Below, in pieces: positions 44,701-51,219 of a stretch of DNA of 64,000 bases; the first letter of the stretch is position 1; each line of letters starts with the position of its first letter. The notes below the pieces were generated by a model, which ran no database searches, was not told the DNA's origin, and was given only the letters and a program-made list of their open reading frames with translations. The stretch is taken from NCBI GenBank assembly GCA_964458575.1, contig CAYWMD010000007.1, forward strand, positions 62,001 to 126,000. Direction: 5' to 3'. Position numbers and translations under genes: made by a program. Source of the DNA: CAYWMD01 sp964458575. Its GTDB lineage: Bacteria; Verrucomicrobiota; Verrucomicrobiia; Limisphaerales; JADLHS01.

Positions 44701-46785
44701 GGCTTGCGTGAATCGCGTGATGCTCATGCCGCGCACGGTGCAATTGGAACTGGCAACCTTCAGGCCGGTGGCCAACGACGAGTTTCCGTCGAGCCGGACT
44801 TGAATCACGGCGTTTTCACCGTTGCTCAACGTGTTCACGCTGGCGTTGGTTTGCGTGTAGCCATCCACGACGCATGGTTCGGTGAGCGACGGCAGCAGCG
44901 TGGCCGGGCTGATGAGGTGCGGGCCGACGCCGGGGATGGCGAAGGCGATGGTGTTGGGCGCGCCGTTGAAGGTGAGATTGTTCGCGTTGATGGCTTCGCG
45001 CAGGGAGCCGGCGCCCGCATCATTCGTATTGATCACGGTGTAGCTGGCGGCGGGCAGGAGCGACATGGCCAGAAACGCGGTCGAGAATTCGGAGGTGTTG
45101 CCATTCGTGTCCGTGGCGGTGGCCGTGATCCAACGTCCGCCTGTGGCGGTGAGCGGGAGATTGACGCTGAACGCCGCATTGCTGTCCGCGCCCGTCGTCA
45201 CGGTGGTCGAACCGAGATAAACCTGACCCTCGCCATTCGTCGTGGTCGCATCGCGCGTGAAGCTGGCGAAGAAATCGAGGAAGAACGTGGTGCTGGGCAG
45301 CGAATTGTTCGTGCCTTGAATCAGCGTGTTGCCGACGCTCAAGACGGCGTTGGTGATGGTTGGAAAGTTTTGCCGGAAGTTCGCGCCGGTATCGGGATCG
45401 CCGGCGTCATTGGCCGTGATGCCGTCATTATCGAGGTCAAGGCCCAGTGCGTTGTTGGACCAGATGTTGTTTCCGCGAATGGCGTTGTTCGTGCCGCTCT
45501 GGACGTAAATACCGTCCTGGCTATTGAAGGCGATGCGGTTGCCCGCGCCGGAGTTGGTCGCGCCGATGAAATTGAAGCGCGCGTTGCTGGTGAAGAAAAC
45601 GCCGTGGCCAAAGTTGCCGAGGTTGGTCGTGCCCGTTGCGTCCAAACCAATCCAGTTGCCCAAAACGAAATTGTTGCTCGCCGTCAAACCACTGATCTCG
45701 ACACCGTCGCTTTGGTTGCGGGAAATCAAATTCCCCGCGCCGGGCGACGCACCGCCGATGATGTTGTTCGGCGCGCCGTTCAGGTAAACGCCGTTGGCGC
45801 TGTTCCGGCGATCCAGCGTGCCCGCCATGTCCGGGCCGATGAAATTTCCCTGGATGACATTGCTGAGCGTGGTGACGCCCGTGACTTCCACGCCGTCGCT
45901 CGAGTTGGCGGAAATGATGTTCCGTTCCGCTGCCGTCGTGCCGCCGACGACGTTGAAGCGCGACCCGGAGAGCAGTACGCCGTTCTGCGAATTGGCAACC
46001 GCCCCGTTGGTCAGGCTCAAACCGATGACATTGCCGATGACGAGATTGTTGGTCGCGTTGGGGCCGTTGATGGAGACGCCGTTGAATTGGCTGCCGGAGA
46101 TGAAATTCCGTTGCGTGGCAAAAATGCCGCCGATGATGCAGTTCGCCGAATTGGTGAGGAGAATGCCTTCACGCGAGTTTCCCTGGTCAACCGTGCCCGC
46201 AAGGCTCAAACCGATGAAGTTCCCCTCGATCGCGACGCCGCTGGAATTGGTCACTTCGATGCCGTCGCCCGCGAATCGGTTGATCACCAGGCCGCGGATG
46301 ACCGAGTTGCTGGTACGAATGCGCAACCCGTCCAGGCTTCCGGCGACGTTCAAGCCGGTCAATTCCACGATGGGCAATCCGGCGTAGCCCGGTTGAGTGG
46401 TCGCGTCCATGACCACCGGATTCGTGATATCGGGGAGCGTGTTGGTAGTCACGATGGTCGTCGTGGCGTTGGTGATGCCGAAAACAATGGAGTTGGTGCC
46501 CGGCGTCACGTTGGCGTCCAGCATCGCCTGGCGCAGCGAGCCGGGGCCGGTGTTGTTGGTGTTGACGACCGTGAAGGTGGCGGCCGAGACGCAGTGTGTG
46601 CTGACGAGGACCAGAAACCCGACCACTCCCTCCGGCAGACCGCGCAGGCTCGCAGGATGTTTCCTTCCCGCCCGCCCCGGGTTTTCGGCGGAAATGCAAA
46701 ACGGGCTGTTGAACGGCGACTTCACTTGAAATGACGCGGGGGTCAACGTCCGCGGCTTTTCTGGATTATGGAGTCTGTTTATCAT
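35701..46785 (-). CDS. Giant five-block beta-helix / RHS-repeat protein
   Basis: 3694 aa from the ATG at 46785. The N-terminus has a long basic region before a hydrophobic stretch (VVGFLVLVSTHCVSA, ~52-68). Residues ~69-2200 hold five diverged blocks of ~470-510 residues, each opening TFTVVNTNDxGPGSLREAI, continuing with NxIRG, GNFIG and NxIGG parallel-beta-helix coils, and (first four) closing with TATATDPxGNTSEFS. Residues ~2200-2340 look like a beta-sandwich. From ~2348 come the RHS entry domain (HPISTLTGELYELF, LPLRFQRYY), ~35 YD repeats and a core (GNQWYDTSTARFLVPDP, ~3410). A ~260-residue tail with a Gly/Ala-rich hydrophobic segment and a Pro-rich end follows. Probable surface or secreted giant; role unknown. 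Confidence 0.88.
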   Translation of the reverse strand: MINRLHNPEKPRTLTPASFQVKSPFNSPFCISAENPGRAGRKHPASLRGLPEGVVGFLVLVSTHCVSAATFTVVNTNNTGPGSLRQAMLDANVTPGTNSIVFGITNATTTIVTTNTLPDITNPVVMDATTQPGYAGLPIVELTGLNVAGSLDGLRIRTSNSVIRGLVINRFAGDGIEVTNSSGVAIEGNFIGLSLAGTVDQGNSREGILLTNSANCIIGGIFATQRNFISGSQFNGVSINGPNATNNLVIGNVIGLSLTNGAVANSQNGVLLSGSRFNVVGGTTAAERNIISANSSDGVEVTGVTTLSNVIQGNFIGPDMAGTLDRRNSANGVYLNGAPNNIIGGASPGAGNLISRNQSDGVEISGLTASNNFVLGNWIGLDATGTTNLGNFGHGVFFTSNARFNFIGATNSGAGNRIAFNSQDGIYVQSGTNNAIRGNNIWSNNALGLDLDNDGITANDAGDPDTGANFRQNFPTITNAVLSVGNTLIQGTNNSLPSTTFFLDFFASFTRDATTTNGEGQVYLGSTTVTTGADSNAAFSVNLPLTATGGRWITATATDTNGNTSEFSTAFLAMSLLPAASYTVINTNDAGAGSLREAINANNLTFNGAPNTIAFAIPGVGPHLISPATLLPSLTEPCVVDGYTQTNASVNTLSNGENAVIQVRLDGNSSLATGLKVASSNCTVRGMSITRFTQAEIEIAAPGRCAVEGCFLGLDADGVTMFPGFFSYGVLVSGTVGNRIGGDTPAQRNVISGMGSGYGVYLNGAGAMNNQILGNFIGTDRNATTAKPNNHGVYLQEARTNIIGGTAPGARNVISGNTADGINCSFTSPTGNQIWGNFIGTDATGLAPLPNGQSGVRLSGSVGGNNNVGGLGAGEPNVIAYNGGAGIVIVGLTNNALRANSIHDNGSQGIDLGSGGSIAFNDIGDGDGGANFTQNFPTLTNGLATTTNTTLQGFLNSGTNRAYHLDFYANLVCETFGYGEGRKYLGATSVTTDGNGNTSFNVTLPAVVEGRYVTATATDTNGNTSEFSACFPVPVTFAPTTFTVVNTNDSGPGSFREVINTNNITPSATRNVIQFAIPGAGPHVIRPVTPLPAIIEPTRVDGYTQSGAAPNSASNGFNANLQIRLDPNGVFDGLTLASDGNIIRGLAFTRCSFGIAISSAQNVVEGCVFGLTETNGTLGNFTAGLRLVSGTGNLIGGPTPAARNVISANTYGVFLEALASNNLVQGNFIGTDFSGNSGRPNTQLGLYVLGSGNQIGGLTPGAGNLIAANGNYGIQFAGGVSNRVEGNRIGLSATGQALGNNIGIYISSSSSTVIGGADAGARNIISGNGTGIVLASPGNSVLGNYLGTDATGQAARPNSIGVSIASFSSLNRIGGTAPGAGNLIAFNTAQGVSVSGIETTNCPIRGNTIFGNGALGIDLGTDGASTNDLTDADSGANQLQNYPILTAATIHTNRTDITGVLDSLPNTQFTIEFFASVAADFSGFGEGQQFLGSTNVTTGGGGNINFNLTLPVRAVGRFITATATDPEGNTSEFSPAFTAASTWPPIALVVTTPVDFGPGSLRQVLQDAALNPASSNNTVQFAIPGPGPHWLTIFSPLPPPAEPLNIDGFTQPGSSPNTSTNADNAVRQIILDGSQAGAGTSGFQFTQPGNVIRGLIISDFNSFFGGANGIELFSASNVVEGCFITGNNGSGVVVSNAPGNRVGGVLPAQRNTISGHNGRGVWITGSGAAGNLVQNNFIGPAPDGTSAFTNVAGGVWINSAPFNVIGGGEAARNYIAGSGGSGVEISGAGAVSNAVQGNFIGVLPNGAGMANGGAGVFLGTGASNNIVGEPRQSGMGLLAWHATFEQTLTGLRNLIAFNGADGVTVSNGANNTVSANRIFENGQQGIDLIPDGVTGNDTGDGDTGANLRQNFPLLTNVTMTASNVTISGMLNSGTNLQYQLDFYANLDRDSVTNGEGRNFLGRSFVTTDGNGNAAFITNFATAPLGQFVSATATDPAGNTSEFGPSIKAAGTQPGLTMLVTNTADDGPGTLRAAILAVNLFVGTNADNLVFSFANGFHRISLESPLPPIIGDVNIYPANANILVVIDGLKLKSPEAIARYGTPPLLELRDGTHQVAGTPPAGAPPGPFGASGWNGGNGNYFLTLDGGAGDGMRVHNGLNGCFNDIQFGWARAGYGLTGNGLNFTGNSTGNYVNECRFRDILGDGISDFGTLTLGKLKVSGCNFFDIGQLPIRRKFGALNAGFLFSAVCDGASGTDLTLGANGPANKSARVEVNGRYTPYTEQCQEGGWFVDAYVGAYNGFGSLDLQVKAPLLVRDYSYSFTLTVDDNDTSPFSGGTCATGDCGTAPAAPVSVANTANAGEAEHPISTLTGELYELFAPDLFLGGPLPLRFQRYYAAFLARDGRIAGRLGTNWLHNFEMKLTATSNTVEIATALGRVINFALATNGGWTLTGRVDVPYQLASTASNYTLGDPMSQRFFTFSTNGQLTAISDGRGNTHSLSYSNGMLATVNDALGRMFAFQYNGGGLLTNVTDGLRSVSFTQSNGLLRLVRDALGFVASCNYTSASGGLALMTSLTRPRGNTPYRQTFNATGQVITQTDALSNAVTLTYAGDTTTVTDPTGESRRDRHSDEGDLRSFFDEENREVDLGYNLAGQRTGLYDRMGELTFATVHAPSGQLAAVTNADGTVSVYTYTNRTVNGVMFYDLIRVTHADGSIEQYDYDAGGNVIRYTDRGSNQWHFTFNSRGQLLTATNPTGGAFIFTYDVKGNVATSRDSETGITSYQFDSLGRLTNVVHPDSSTLRLVYDANDRLVSITDPRGFTTALAYDQNGNVTNVTDATGQDMQFAYDAMDRLVRATDRIGHSVGWAFDSRRLLAGTTNRNGVTTTFDYDDRRRLASHTVDGSQTWSFGYDQERLLTSLSDPQGRATSYEFDPLGYVSSVADALGHAVRFYRDALQRVTNVVDALGRSFEYEFDARGRLKEATEPGVGSTAFAYNALGLLTQLTDLNGGIWRFEYTPMGRLKSRADPLNRTNRYAYDMRGRLARIEFPDGASVTNTFDASGNLLRRQFSDGTDLRYAYDALNRLTNVVGSDPVDFSWDAEGRFDWELTAGFSWSATHDPGGRLTSVSYNNNAFTVNYGYDDLDRLTSVQDTLTGTLITFGYDPANRLSLVNRPNNVDTRHYYDDAGRVTQTTEGDFPYLLDTMHDYNAVNDPIRTSFSGLLNPQDFVTPDLDTFTYDPAHQISNPGYGYDLCGRLTMAPGRTYTYDDNSRLKSAGVWSFGYDGIGDMVSCTYGGQTMRYFHHGALGQRPIVAERNQDTGQFVNFFIWSPAGTLLYSIDPTQGNAVHHYHFDREGSTIALTDAAGVVTDTYAWGPFGQQLAHTGNSTQPFTYLGQYGVYSPAGSGISRTGNQWYDTSTARFLVPDPYWVQRGFNRAANLYQSGQLNPFHYTSPQNSSLQKIDAPVFTFLDPGVISDAIAESTKIGLDRWMTYALTDKANALVPDLGKSGDYSYIFGQVRQFETATKIADVAGNVAGGVIDFYGEFSQARDEGKGYLASGGRGAANVVAGFALGAASTPFAFVDGATGGNFQHSIMQVYRAPEALFGDARAGRAYEQAIESGKYGVVLEVVHGIGDDAANAAPKFTAQGVGETFNAFGYAFLDVVGLDDWWFGTGTPPPPAPMPPPARPNPAAQQEAHNK
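39750..40746 (-). repeat. Shortened block 5 and following domain of the giant protein
   Basis: Opens LTMLVTNTADDGPGTLRAAI, but the beta-helix part is short and passes into a region with NECRFRDILGDGISDFG and then a sandwich-like segment ending before the RHS entry domain; it lacks the GNTSEF close. Confidence 0.55.
40747..42153 (-). repeat. Beta-helix block 4 of the giant protein
   Basis: Opens ALVVTTPVDFGPGSLRQVL, has DGFTQPGSS, and closes GNTSEFGPS. Confidence 0.7.
42154..43656 (-). repeat. Beta-helix block 3 of the giant protein
   Basis: Opens TFTVVNTNDSGPGSFREVI, has DGYTQSGAA, and closes GNTSEFSPAF. Confidence 0.7.
43657..45045 (-). repeat. Beta-helix block 2 of the giant protein
   Basis: Opens SYTVINTNDAGAGSLREAI, has the DGYTQTNAS motif, and closes GNTSEFSACF. 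Confidence 0.7.
45046..46578 (-). repeat. Beta-helix block 1 of the giant protein
   Basis: Opens TFTVVNTNNTGPGSLRQAM and closes GNTSEFSTAF. Between them are many NNxVxGNxIG turns of a right-handed parallel beta-helix. Boundary accurate to a few codons. Confidence 0.7.
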
Positions 46786-46790
46786 GATAA
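46779..46790. promoter_or_regulatory. 12-bp perfect palindrome over the giant gene's start codon
   Basis: ttatcatgataa is its own reverse complement, and its centre is the minus-strand ATG of the giant gene. It lies in the 130-base divergent region. A repressor site or chance are both possible. Confidence 0.3.
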
Positions 46791-46915
46791 GCGGTCGGCT
46801 GCATAGGAAAAATTTGAAAAACTTTTTCACCGCGGCATTGGCCACGGGACTTCCGCCCGGAAACCCCGCCTGGAAACCCGCTTTACTCCCGGACGGATTG
46901 CGTCATCTTACTGCC

Positions 46916-48088
46916 ATGAAAAAGTGCCTGCCGATGTTGCTCGCGTGCTGCGTGTGTGCCGGGGTCTTCCTGACGCCCTCCGCGTCCGCCGCCGAATCCA
47001 AGACGGCTTACACGCCTCCGGGGCAGCAGTTTGCCGAGTCGGTTTCCACGCTGACCGGTGTCGCCATCTCGCCGTTGCTGGGCACGAGCGCTTATGGCGC
47101 GGTGAAATACTTCCGCACCGACAAGGACAAGCGCGCCAACCTGCCCTGGTTTGCACAGCCGTGGTTCTGGGTGCCCGCGCTGCTGCTGGTCGCCGCCTGT
47201 TTTGTGAAGGACACGGCCGGCACGGCGCTGCCGACCGCGGTGAAAAAGCCGTTGGACATTGCGGAATCGGTCGAAAATAAGATCAGCGGGCTGGTCGCCA
47301 CCGGCGCGTTCGTGCCGTTCGTGGTGATGATGATGAACGACTCGGGTTCGTCGTCCACCGGCCTCAGTTCGATGGGTTTCGCCGCCGTTGACCTCTCGTG
47401 GCTTTACAACATCATCATGGTGCCTGTGGCGATGATCGCGTTCTTCATCGTTTTTCTGGCGTCCAATGCCATCAACATCCTCATCCTGCTCAGTCCGTTC
47501 ACGACGGTGGACGCCGCGCTCAAGTCATTTCGGCTGGCGATTCTCGGCACCGTGGCGGGCAGCGCCTGGGTTAATCCGTGGATCGGCGCGGCGTGGGCGG
47601 TCATCATCATCCTGATTTCCTGGCTCATCGCGGGTTGGTCGTTCCGGCTTTCGTGGTTTGGCTCGATCTTCGCGTGGGATTTCTTCACGTTCCGGCGCAA
47701 CCGTTTCACGCCGGATGCGAAGGCGAACAAAATGTTCCTAGGCCGCAAGATCAACAGGGTGCCAACCCGCACCTACGGCCGGCTCGCACGCAACGAGGCC
47801 GGCCGGCTCGTGCTGCAATACCGTCCGTGGTTGGTGCTCCCCCTGCGCACATTGGAACTGCCCGAGGGAAGCTACGGGCCGGGGCGCGGCCTGTTTTATT
47901 CCGAAATTTTGTCCATCCAGGGCGAAGAGGCCAATACCGTCATGCTTTTGCCGCCGCGCTACCGCGGACATGAAGAAGCGCTTGAGAAAATCTACGGCCT
48001 CGCCGCGACACGCGACGTCGGCATCCGCGCCGCATGGAAGTGGTTCAAGGAATTGTTCACGGGCAAGACGCAGCCGGCGGCGGCGTGA
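46916..48088 (+). CDS. Multi-span membrane protein of unknown function
   Basis: 390 aa from the ATG at 46916, chosen for its signal-like N-terminus (MKKCLPMLLACCVCAGVFLTPSASAAES); the frame is open to 46784 without a good start. It has about five further hydrophobic spans: FWVPALLLVAACFV, LVATGAFVPFVVMMMN, IIMVPVAMIAFFIVFLASNAINILILLSPF, LAILGTVAGSAW and WAVIIILISWLIAGW. A C-terminal soluble part follows (RLARNEAGRLVLQYRPWLVLP, ALEKIYGLAATRDVGIRAAWKWF). I do not recognise the family. It lies 191 bases before the sugar ABC ATPase with a REPIN-like element between. Confidence 0.75.
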   Translation: MKKCLPMLLACCVCAGVFLTPSASAAESKTAYTPPGQQFAESVSTLTGVAISPLLGTSAYGAVKYFRTDKDKRANLPWFAQPWFWVPALLLVAACFVKDTAGTALPTAVKKPLDIAESVENKISGLVATGAFVPFVVMMMNDSGSSSTGLSSMGFAAVDLSWLYNIIMVPVAMIAFFIVFLASNAINILILLSPFTTVDAALKSFRLAILGTVAGSAWVNPWIGAAWAVIIILISWLIAGWSFRLSWFGSIFAWDFFTFRRNRFTPDAKANKMFLGRKINRVPTRTYGRLARNEAGRLVLQYRPWLVLPLRTLELPEGSYGPGRGLFYSEILSIQGEEANTVMLLPPRYRGHEEALEKIYGLAATRDVGIRAAWKWFKELFTGKTQPAAA

Positions 48089-48117
48089 CCGGAAACAACT
48101 GTGAAATCAGAAAGCCA

Positions 48118-48258
48118 CCCTCACCCCGGCCCTCTCCCATCCGATGGGAGAGGGAGAATCGTCGTCAGCCGGTCGGCGAATCGTACCCGCTTGGAATCTC
48201 CACTTGACGCGCTTTGCTGTTCCCTCTCCCGTCGGACGGGAGAGGGTCAGGGTGAGGG
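48118..48258 (+). repeat. REPIN-like double-hairpin element, copy C
   Basis: 141 bases from ccctcacccc to gtgaggg. The left hairpin is ccctctccc (atccgat) gggagaggg and the right is ccctctccc (gtcggac) gggagaggg. It is complete and matches the reverse complement of copy A over much of its length; it shares orientation with copy B. It lies between the membrane protein and the ABC ATPase gene and ends 21 bases before the latter's ATG. Confidence 0.88.
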
Positions 48259-48279
48259 TCATGGCATTTGTATCCATCA

Positions 48280-49788
48280 ATGACCGCGAATCGCGCATTC
48301 ATCTCCTTCAACAACATCACCAAACGCTTCCCGGGCGTGCTCGCGCTGGACGGCGTGACCTTTGGCGTCGAACGCGGCAGTTGCCACGCGCTCATGGGCG
48401 AAAACGGCGCGGGCAAAAGCACCCTCGGCAAAATCCTCGCCGGCGTTTATGTCGCTGATGGGGGTGAGGTTCATCTCGACGGCAGGCCAATTCACACGCC
48501 CAATCCGCTGGCCGCCCGCAAGCTCGGCATTGCGATGGTGCACCAGGAACTTGCGTTTTGCCCAAACCTCACCGTCGCGGAAAACCTTTGCCTTGGCGAT
48601 TTGCCGTCGCGCGCGGGCTGGCTCGACCGGCGACGGATGCGCGACAAGGCCCGCGCCATGCTCAATGAAATCGAGGCGGACCTGCCGCTGGACGTGCCCA
48701 TCAGTGAACTGTCCACGGCGCAGGAGCAGATGGTCCAAATTGCCGCCGCGCTCGGGACGCGCGCGCAGGTCATCGTGATGGACGAGCCGACCAGTTCGCT
48801 GTCCGTGCGCGAAAGCGAGCACCTGTTCGGCCTGCTCGACCAGCTCAAGCAACGCGGCATCACGGTCATTTACGTTTCCCACCGGTTGGAGGAAATCTTC
48901 CGGCTGTGCGACACCATCACCGTGCTGCGCGATGGCCAGCACGTCGCGACCGAAAAAATCTCCGAGACCAACACTGAACGCATCATCCACCAGATGGTCG
49001 GGCGCGAAGTGAAGCAATACAGCTCGCAACACTTGTCGCGTCCGCTCGGCGACGAAGTGCTGCGCGTCGAAAACCTCTCGTCGGCCGGCAAGTTCAGCAA
49101 CGTCAATTTTACGTTGCGCAAAGGCGAGATTCTGGGGTTTGCCGGCCTGGTGGGCGCGGGCCGCAGTGAAATCGCCCAGGCCATCTTCGGCGTTGATCCG
49201 AACGCGACCGGAAAAGTTTTTGTTCGCGGCAAGGAAATGCCGTTGGGTTCAATTACCACGGCCCTGTCGTCGGGAATTGGCTTTCTGCCGGAAGACCGGA
49301 AGCGCATGGGTTTGGTGCTCTCGATGAATTGCCGCGAGAACACCTCGCTGGCAATTTTGCCGCGCCTGAGTCTCGGCGGCTTTGTCAAACGCGGACAGGA
49401 ACGCTCAATCGTTCAGCGCTACAACGAGCAATTGCGCGTCAAGACGCCTTCGATGGAGTCGGGCATTGACGGCTTGAGCGGCGGCAACCAGCAAAAGGTC
49501 GCGTTGGCCAAATGGCTCGCGCGCGAATGCGACATCCTCATCGTGGACGAACCGACGCGCGGCGTGGACGTGGGCGCAAAGGCGGAAATCCATCGCCTGC
49601 TCGATGAACTAGCCTGCCAGGGCCTGGCGTTGATGGTCATTTCCTCCGAATTGCCCGAAGTGATGAACCTGAGCCGCCGCATCATCGTGATGCGCGAAGG
49701 CAGCATGGCGGGCGAACTGGCGCGGGATGAATTCTCGCAGCCGAACCTGATGCGCCTCATGGCGGGGCTGGAAGCGAAGGCGGCGTAA
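48280..49788 (+). CDS. Sugar ABC transporter ATPase, two fused domains (RbsA/MglA/XylG type)
   Basis: 502 aa from the ATG at 48280 (MTANRAFISFNNI); a TTG at 48268 is in frame but less likely. First ATPase domain: Walker A GENGAGKSTLGKIL, Walker B VIVMDEPTSSLS, and a degenerate signature (ELSTAQEQMVQIAAAL). Second domain: the Walker A region is degenerate (GLVGAGRSE), as is usual for this family, with signature LSGGNQQKVALAKWLA and Walker B ILIVDEPTRGVDVGAK. Such proteins power ribose, galactose or xylose uptake with a separate permease and a binding protein; neither is found next to it here. Confidence 0.9.
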   Translation: MTANRAFISFNNITKRFPGVLALDGVTFGVERGSCHALMGENGAGKSTLGKILAGVYVADGGEVHLDGRPIHTPNPLAARKLGIAMVHQELAFCPNLTVAENLCLGDLPSRAGWLDRRRMRDKARAMLNEIEADLPLDVPISELSTAQEQMVQIAAALGTRAQVIVMDEPTSSLSVRESEHLFGLLDQLKQRGITVIYVSHRLEEIFRLCDTITVLRDGQHVATEKISETNTERIIHQMVGREVKQYSSQHLSRPLGDEVLRVENLSSAGKFSNVNFTLRKGEILGFAGLVGAGRSEIAQAIFGVDPNATGKVFVRGKEMPLGSITTALSSGIGFLPEDRKRMGLVLSMNCRENTSLAILPRLSLGGFVKRGQERSIVQRYNEQLRVKTPSMESGIDGLSGGNQQKVALAKWLARECDILIVDEPTRGVDVGAKAEIHRLLDELACQGLALMVISSELPEVMNLSRRIIVMREGSMAGELARDEFSQPNLMRLMAGLEAKAA

Positions 49789-49826
49789 GCTTTGGTAGCA
49801 GCCGACGCGAGGCGCATTTCAAGAGC

Positions 49827-49913
49827 AACACCCAACATCCAACATCGAACAACCAACCTCCAAAGGGACACCGGCGCTTTTCACTGGATGTTCGATGTTG
49901 GATGTTGAGTGTT
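49827..49913. repeat. Palindromic element at the 3' end of the threonine aldolase gene
   Basis: Arms 49827-49855 and 49885-49913 (29 bp) pair at all but two positions, with a 29-nt loop. The arm is built from repeated caacatc units (cccaacatccaacatcgaac). The minus-strand gene ends inside it: the last eight or so codons (SNTQHPTSNIQ) and the stop come from the right arm and its continuation. Confidence 0.8.
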
Positions 49914-50966
49914 GGATGTTTTCATGAGTTCCCGAACATCCGCCACAAACGCATCCACGTCTTCCGATGTCGTGTCCCAACTGCACATGAGCCGCGATTC
50001 GTCGAGCGAGACGACGCCGGTGTAGAACTTCCAACCGCGCTCGTGCATTTGCTTCTCGACCGCAGCCGGCATTTTCGCAAACACGCCGTTGGCATCGACC
50101 GGATACGAGATGTCCACGCCGGGAATCGCGCACAGGCCGGTTTCCAGCCGCTTCGCCATTTGATTCGCGTGCCGGGCGTGACGCAGCCACGCGCCGTCCT
50201 GCAACATGCCCACCCACGGCGCGGAGAGGAAACGCATCTTGGACGCAAGCTGCCCGCCCTGCTTGCAGCGATAGTCGAACTCGCGCGCCAGTTCACGGTC
50301 GAAAAACACCACGGCCTCACCCACGGCGATGCCGTTCTTGGTCATGCCGAAGCACAACACGTCCACACCGGCTCGCCACGTGAGGTCCGCGGGTGCGACG
50401 TTGAGCGCGGCCACGGCGTTGGCAAAGCGCGCGCCGTCCATGTGAATGCGCAGGCCGAACCGCCGCCCTTCGCCGGTGAGTTCGCGCAATTCGTCGAGCG
50501 AATACACCGTGCCCATCTCGGTCGCCTGCGTCAGGCTCAACACGCGGGGTTTGGGATAGTGCATGTCGCTGCGCTTGTGAACCGTCCGGTCAATTTCGGC
50601 GGGATTGATTTTACCGTTCGTGCCGGCGAGCAGCAGAATCTTGCTGCCGTTGGAAAAGAATTCCGGCGCGCCACATTCCGCGGTCTCCACGTGCGCGCGT
50701 TCGTGGCACAGCACGCTGTGATAAGACTGGCAGAGCGACGCCAGCGCCAGTGAGTTGGCCGACGTGCCATTGAAGACGAAGAACACCTCGCAGTCCGTCT
50801 CGAACACTTCGCGGAGCAGATCGGCGGCTTTCTGCGTCCAGGAATCGTTGCCGTAACTGACTTCGTGGCCCGCGTTGGCTTCGGCCAGCGCCGCCCAGGC
50901 CTCGGGGCAGATGCCGGAGTAGTTGTCGCTGGCGAAATGGCGGCGGGGACGGTCCGGATGACTCAT
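49881..50966 (-). CDS. ltaE: Low-specificity L-threonine aldolase-like PLP enzyme
   Basis: 361 aa. Fold-type I PLP enzyme: ASDNYSGICPEAWAALAEAN at the start, NGTSANSLALASL (phosphate-cup Gly/Ser), HERAHVETAECGAPE (ring-stacking His region), HMDGARFANAVAAL (Asp-Gly-Ala-Arg typical of the family) and DVLCFGMTKNG, which holds the PLP-binding Lys. It cleaves L-threonine or allo-threonine to glycine and acetaldehyde. Close relatives include other beta-eliminating lyases, so substrate is not certain. Its C-terminal tail is encoded by the palindromic element; the true ancestral end was probably near EDVDAFVADVRELMK. Confidence 0.85.
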   Translation of the reverse strand: MSHPDRPRRHFASDNYSGICPEAWAALAEANAGHEVSYGNDSWTQKAADLLREVFETDCEVFFVFNGTSANSLALASLCQSYHSVLCHERAHVETAECGAPEFFSNGSKILLLAGTNGKINPAEIDRTVHKRSDMHYPKPRVLSLTQATEMGTVYSLDELRELTGEGRRFGLRIHMDGARFANAVAALNVAPADLTWRAGVDVLCFGMTKNGIAVGEAVVFFDRELAREFDYRCKQGGQLASKMRFLSAPWVGMLQDGAWLRHARHANQMAKRLETGLCAIPGVDISYPVDANGVFAKMPAAVEKQMHERGWKFYTGVVSLDESRLMCSWDTTSEDVDAFVADVRELMKTSNTQHPTSNIQ

Positions 50967-51219
50967 GCCCCGAAATGTAATAAAAGCAGCGGCGCGGGGA
51001 AGTTGGAAGTTACTCGAGCATCGCTTTTATCAAACCAGCGCAAAAAATTCTCGATTCGTGGCTTTCTGCGGCACGGGGTAAACTACGCGCGTGGAAATGG
51101 ATTGGCCAGGAAATCCACGGCGAAATTGCCGAGAATTGCGGCTTGTCTCACGGGTCCGCCCTGTTCTACTTGCGGTGTCCGCTGGTCCCGTGCTGCGGGA
51201 TTGTTGAAAGCGCAAAATT

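Noticed and set aside
39169..46734. Very long open frames on the plus strand opposite the giant RHS gene (39169-41946 and 43894-46734)
   Set aside because: They have no plausible signal, domain or ribosome site and arise from GC-rich repeat coding on the other strand.
48089..48279. The double hairpin before the ABC ATPase as an attenuator or riboswitch
   Set aside because: The same hairpins occur at two other unrelated places, so it is a dispersed repeat first of all.
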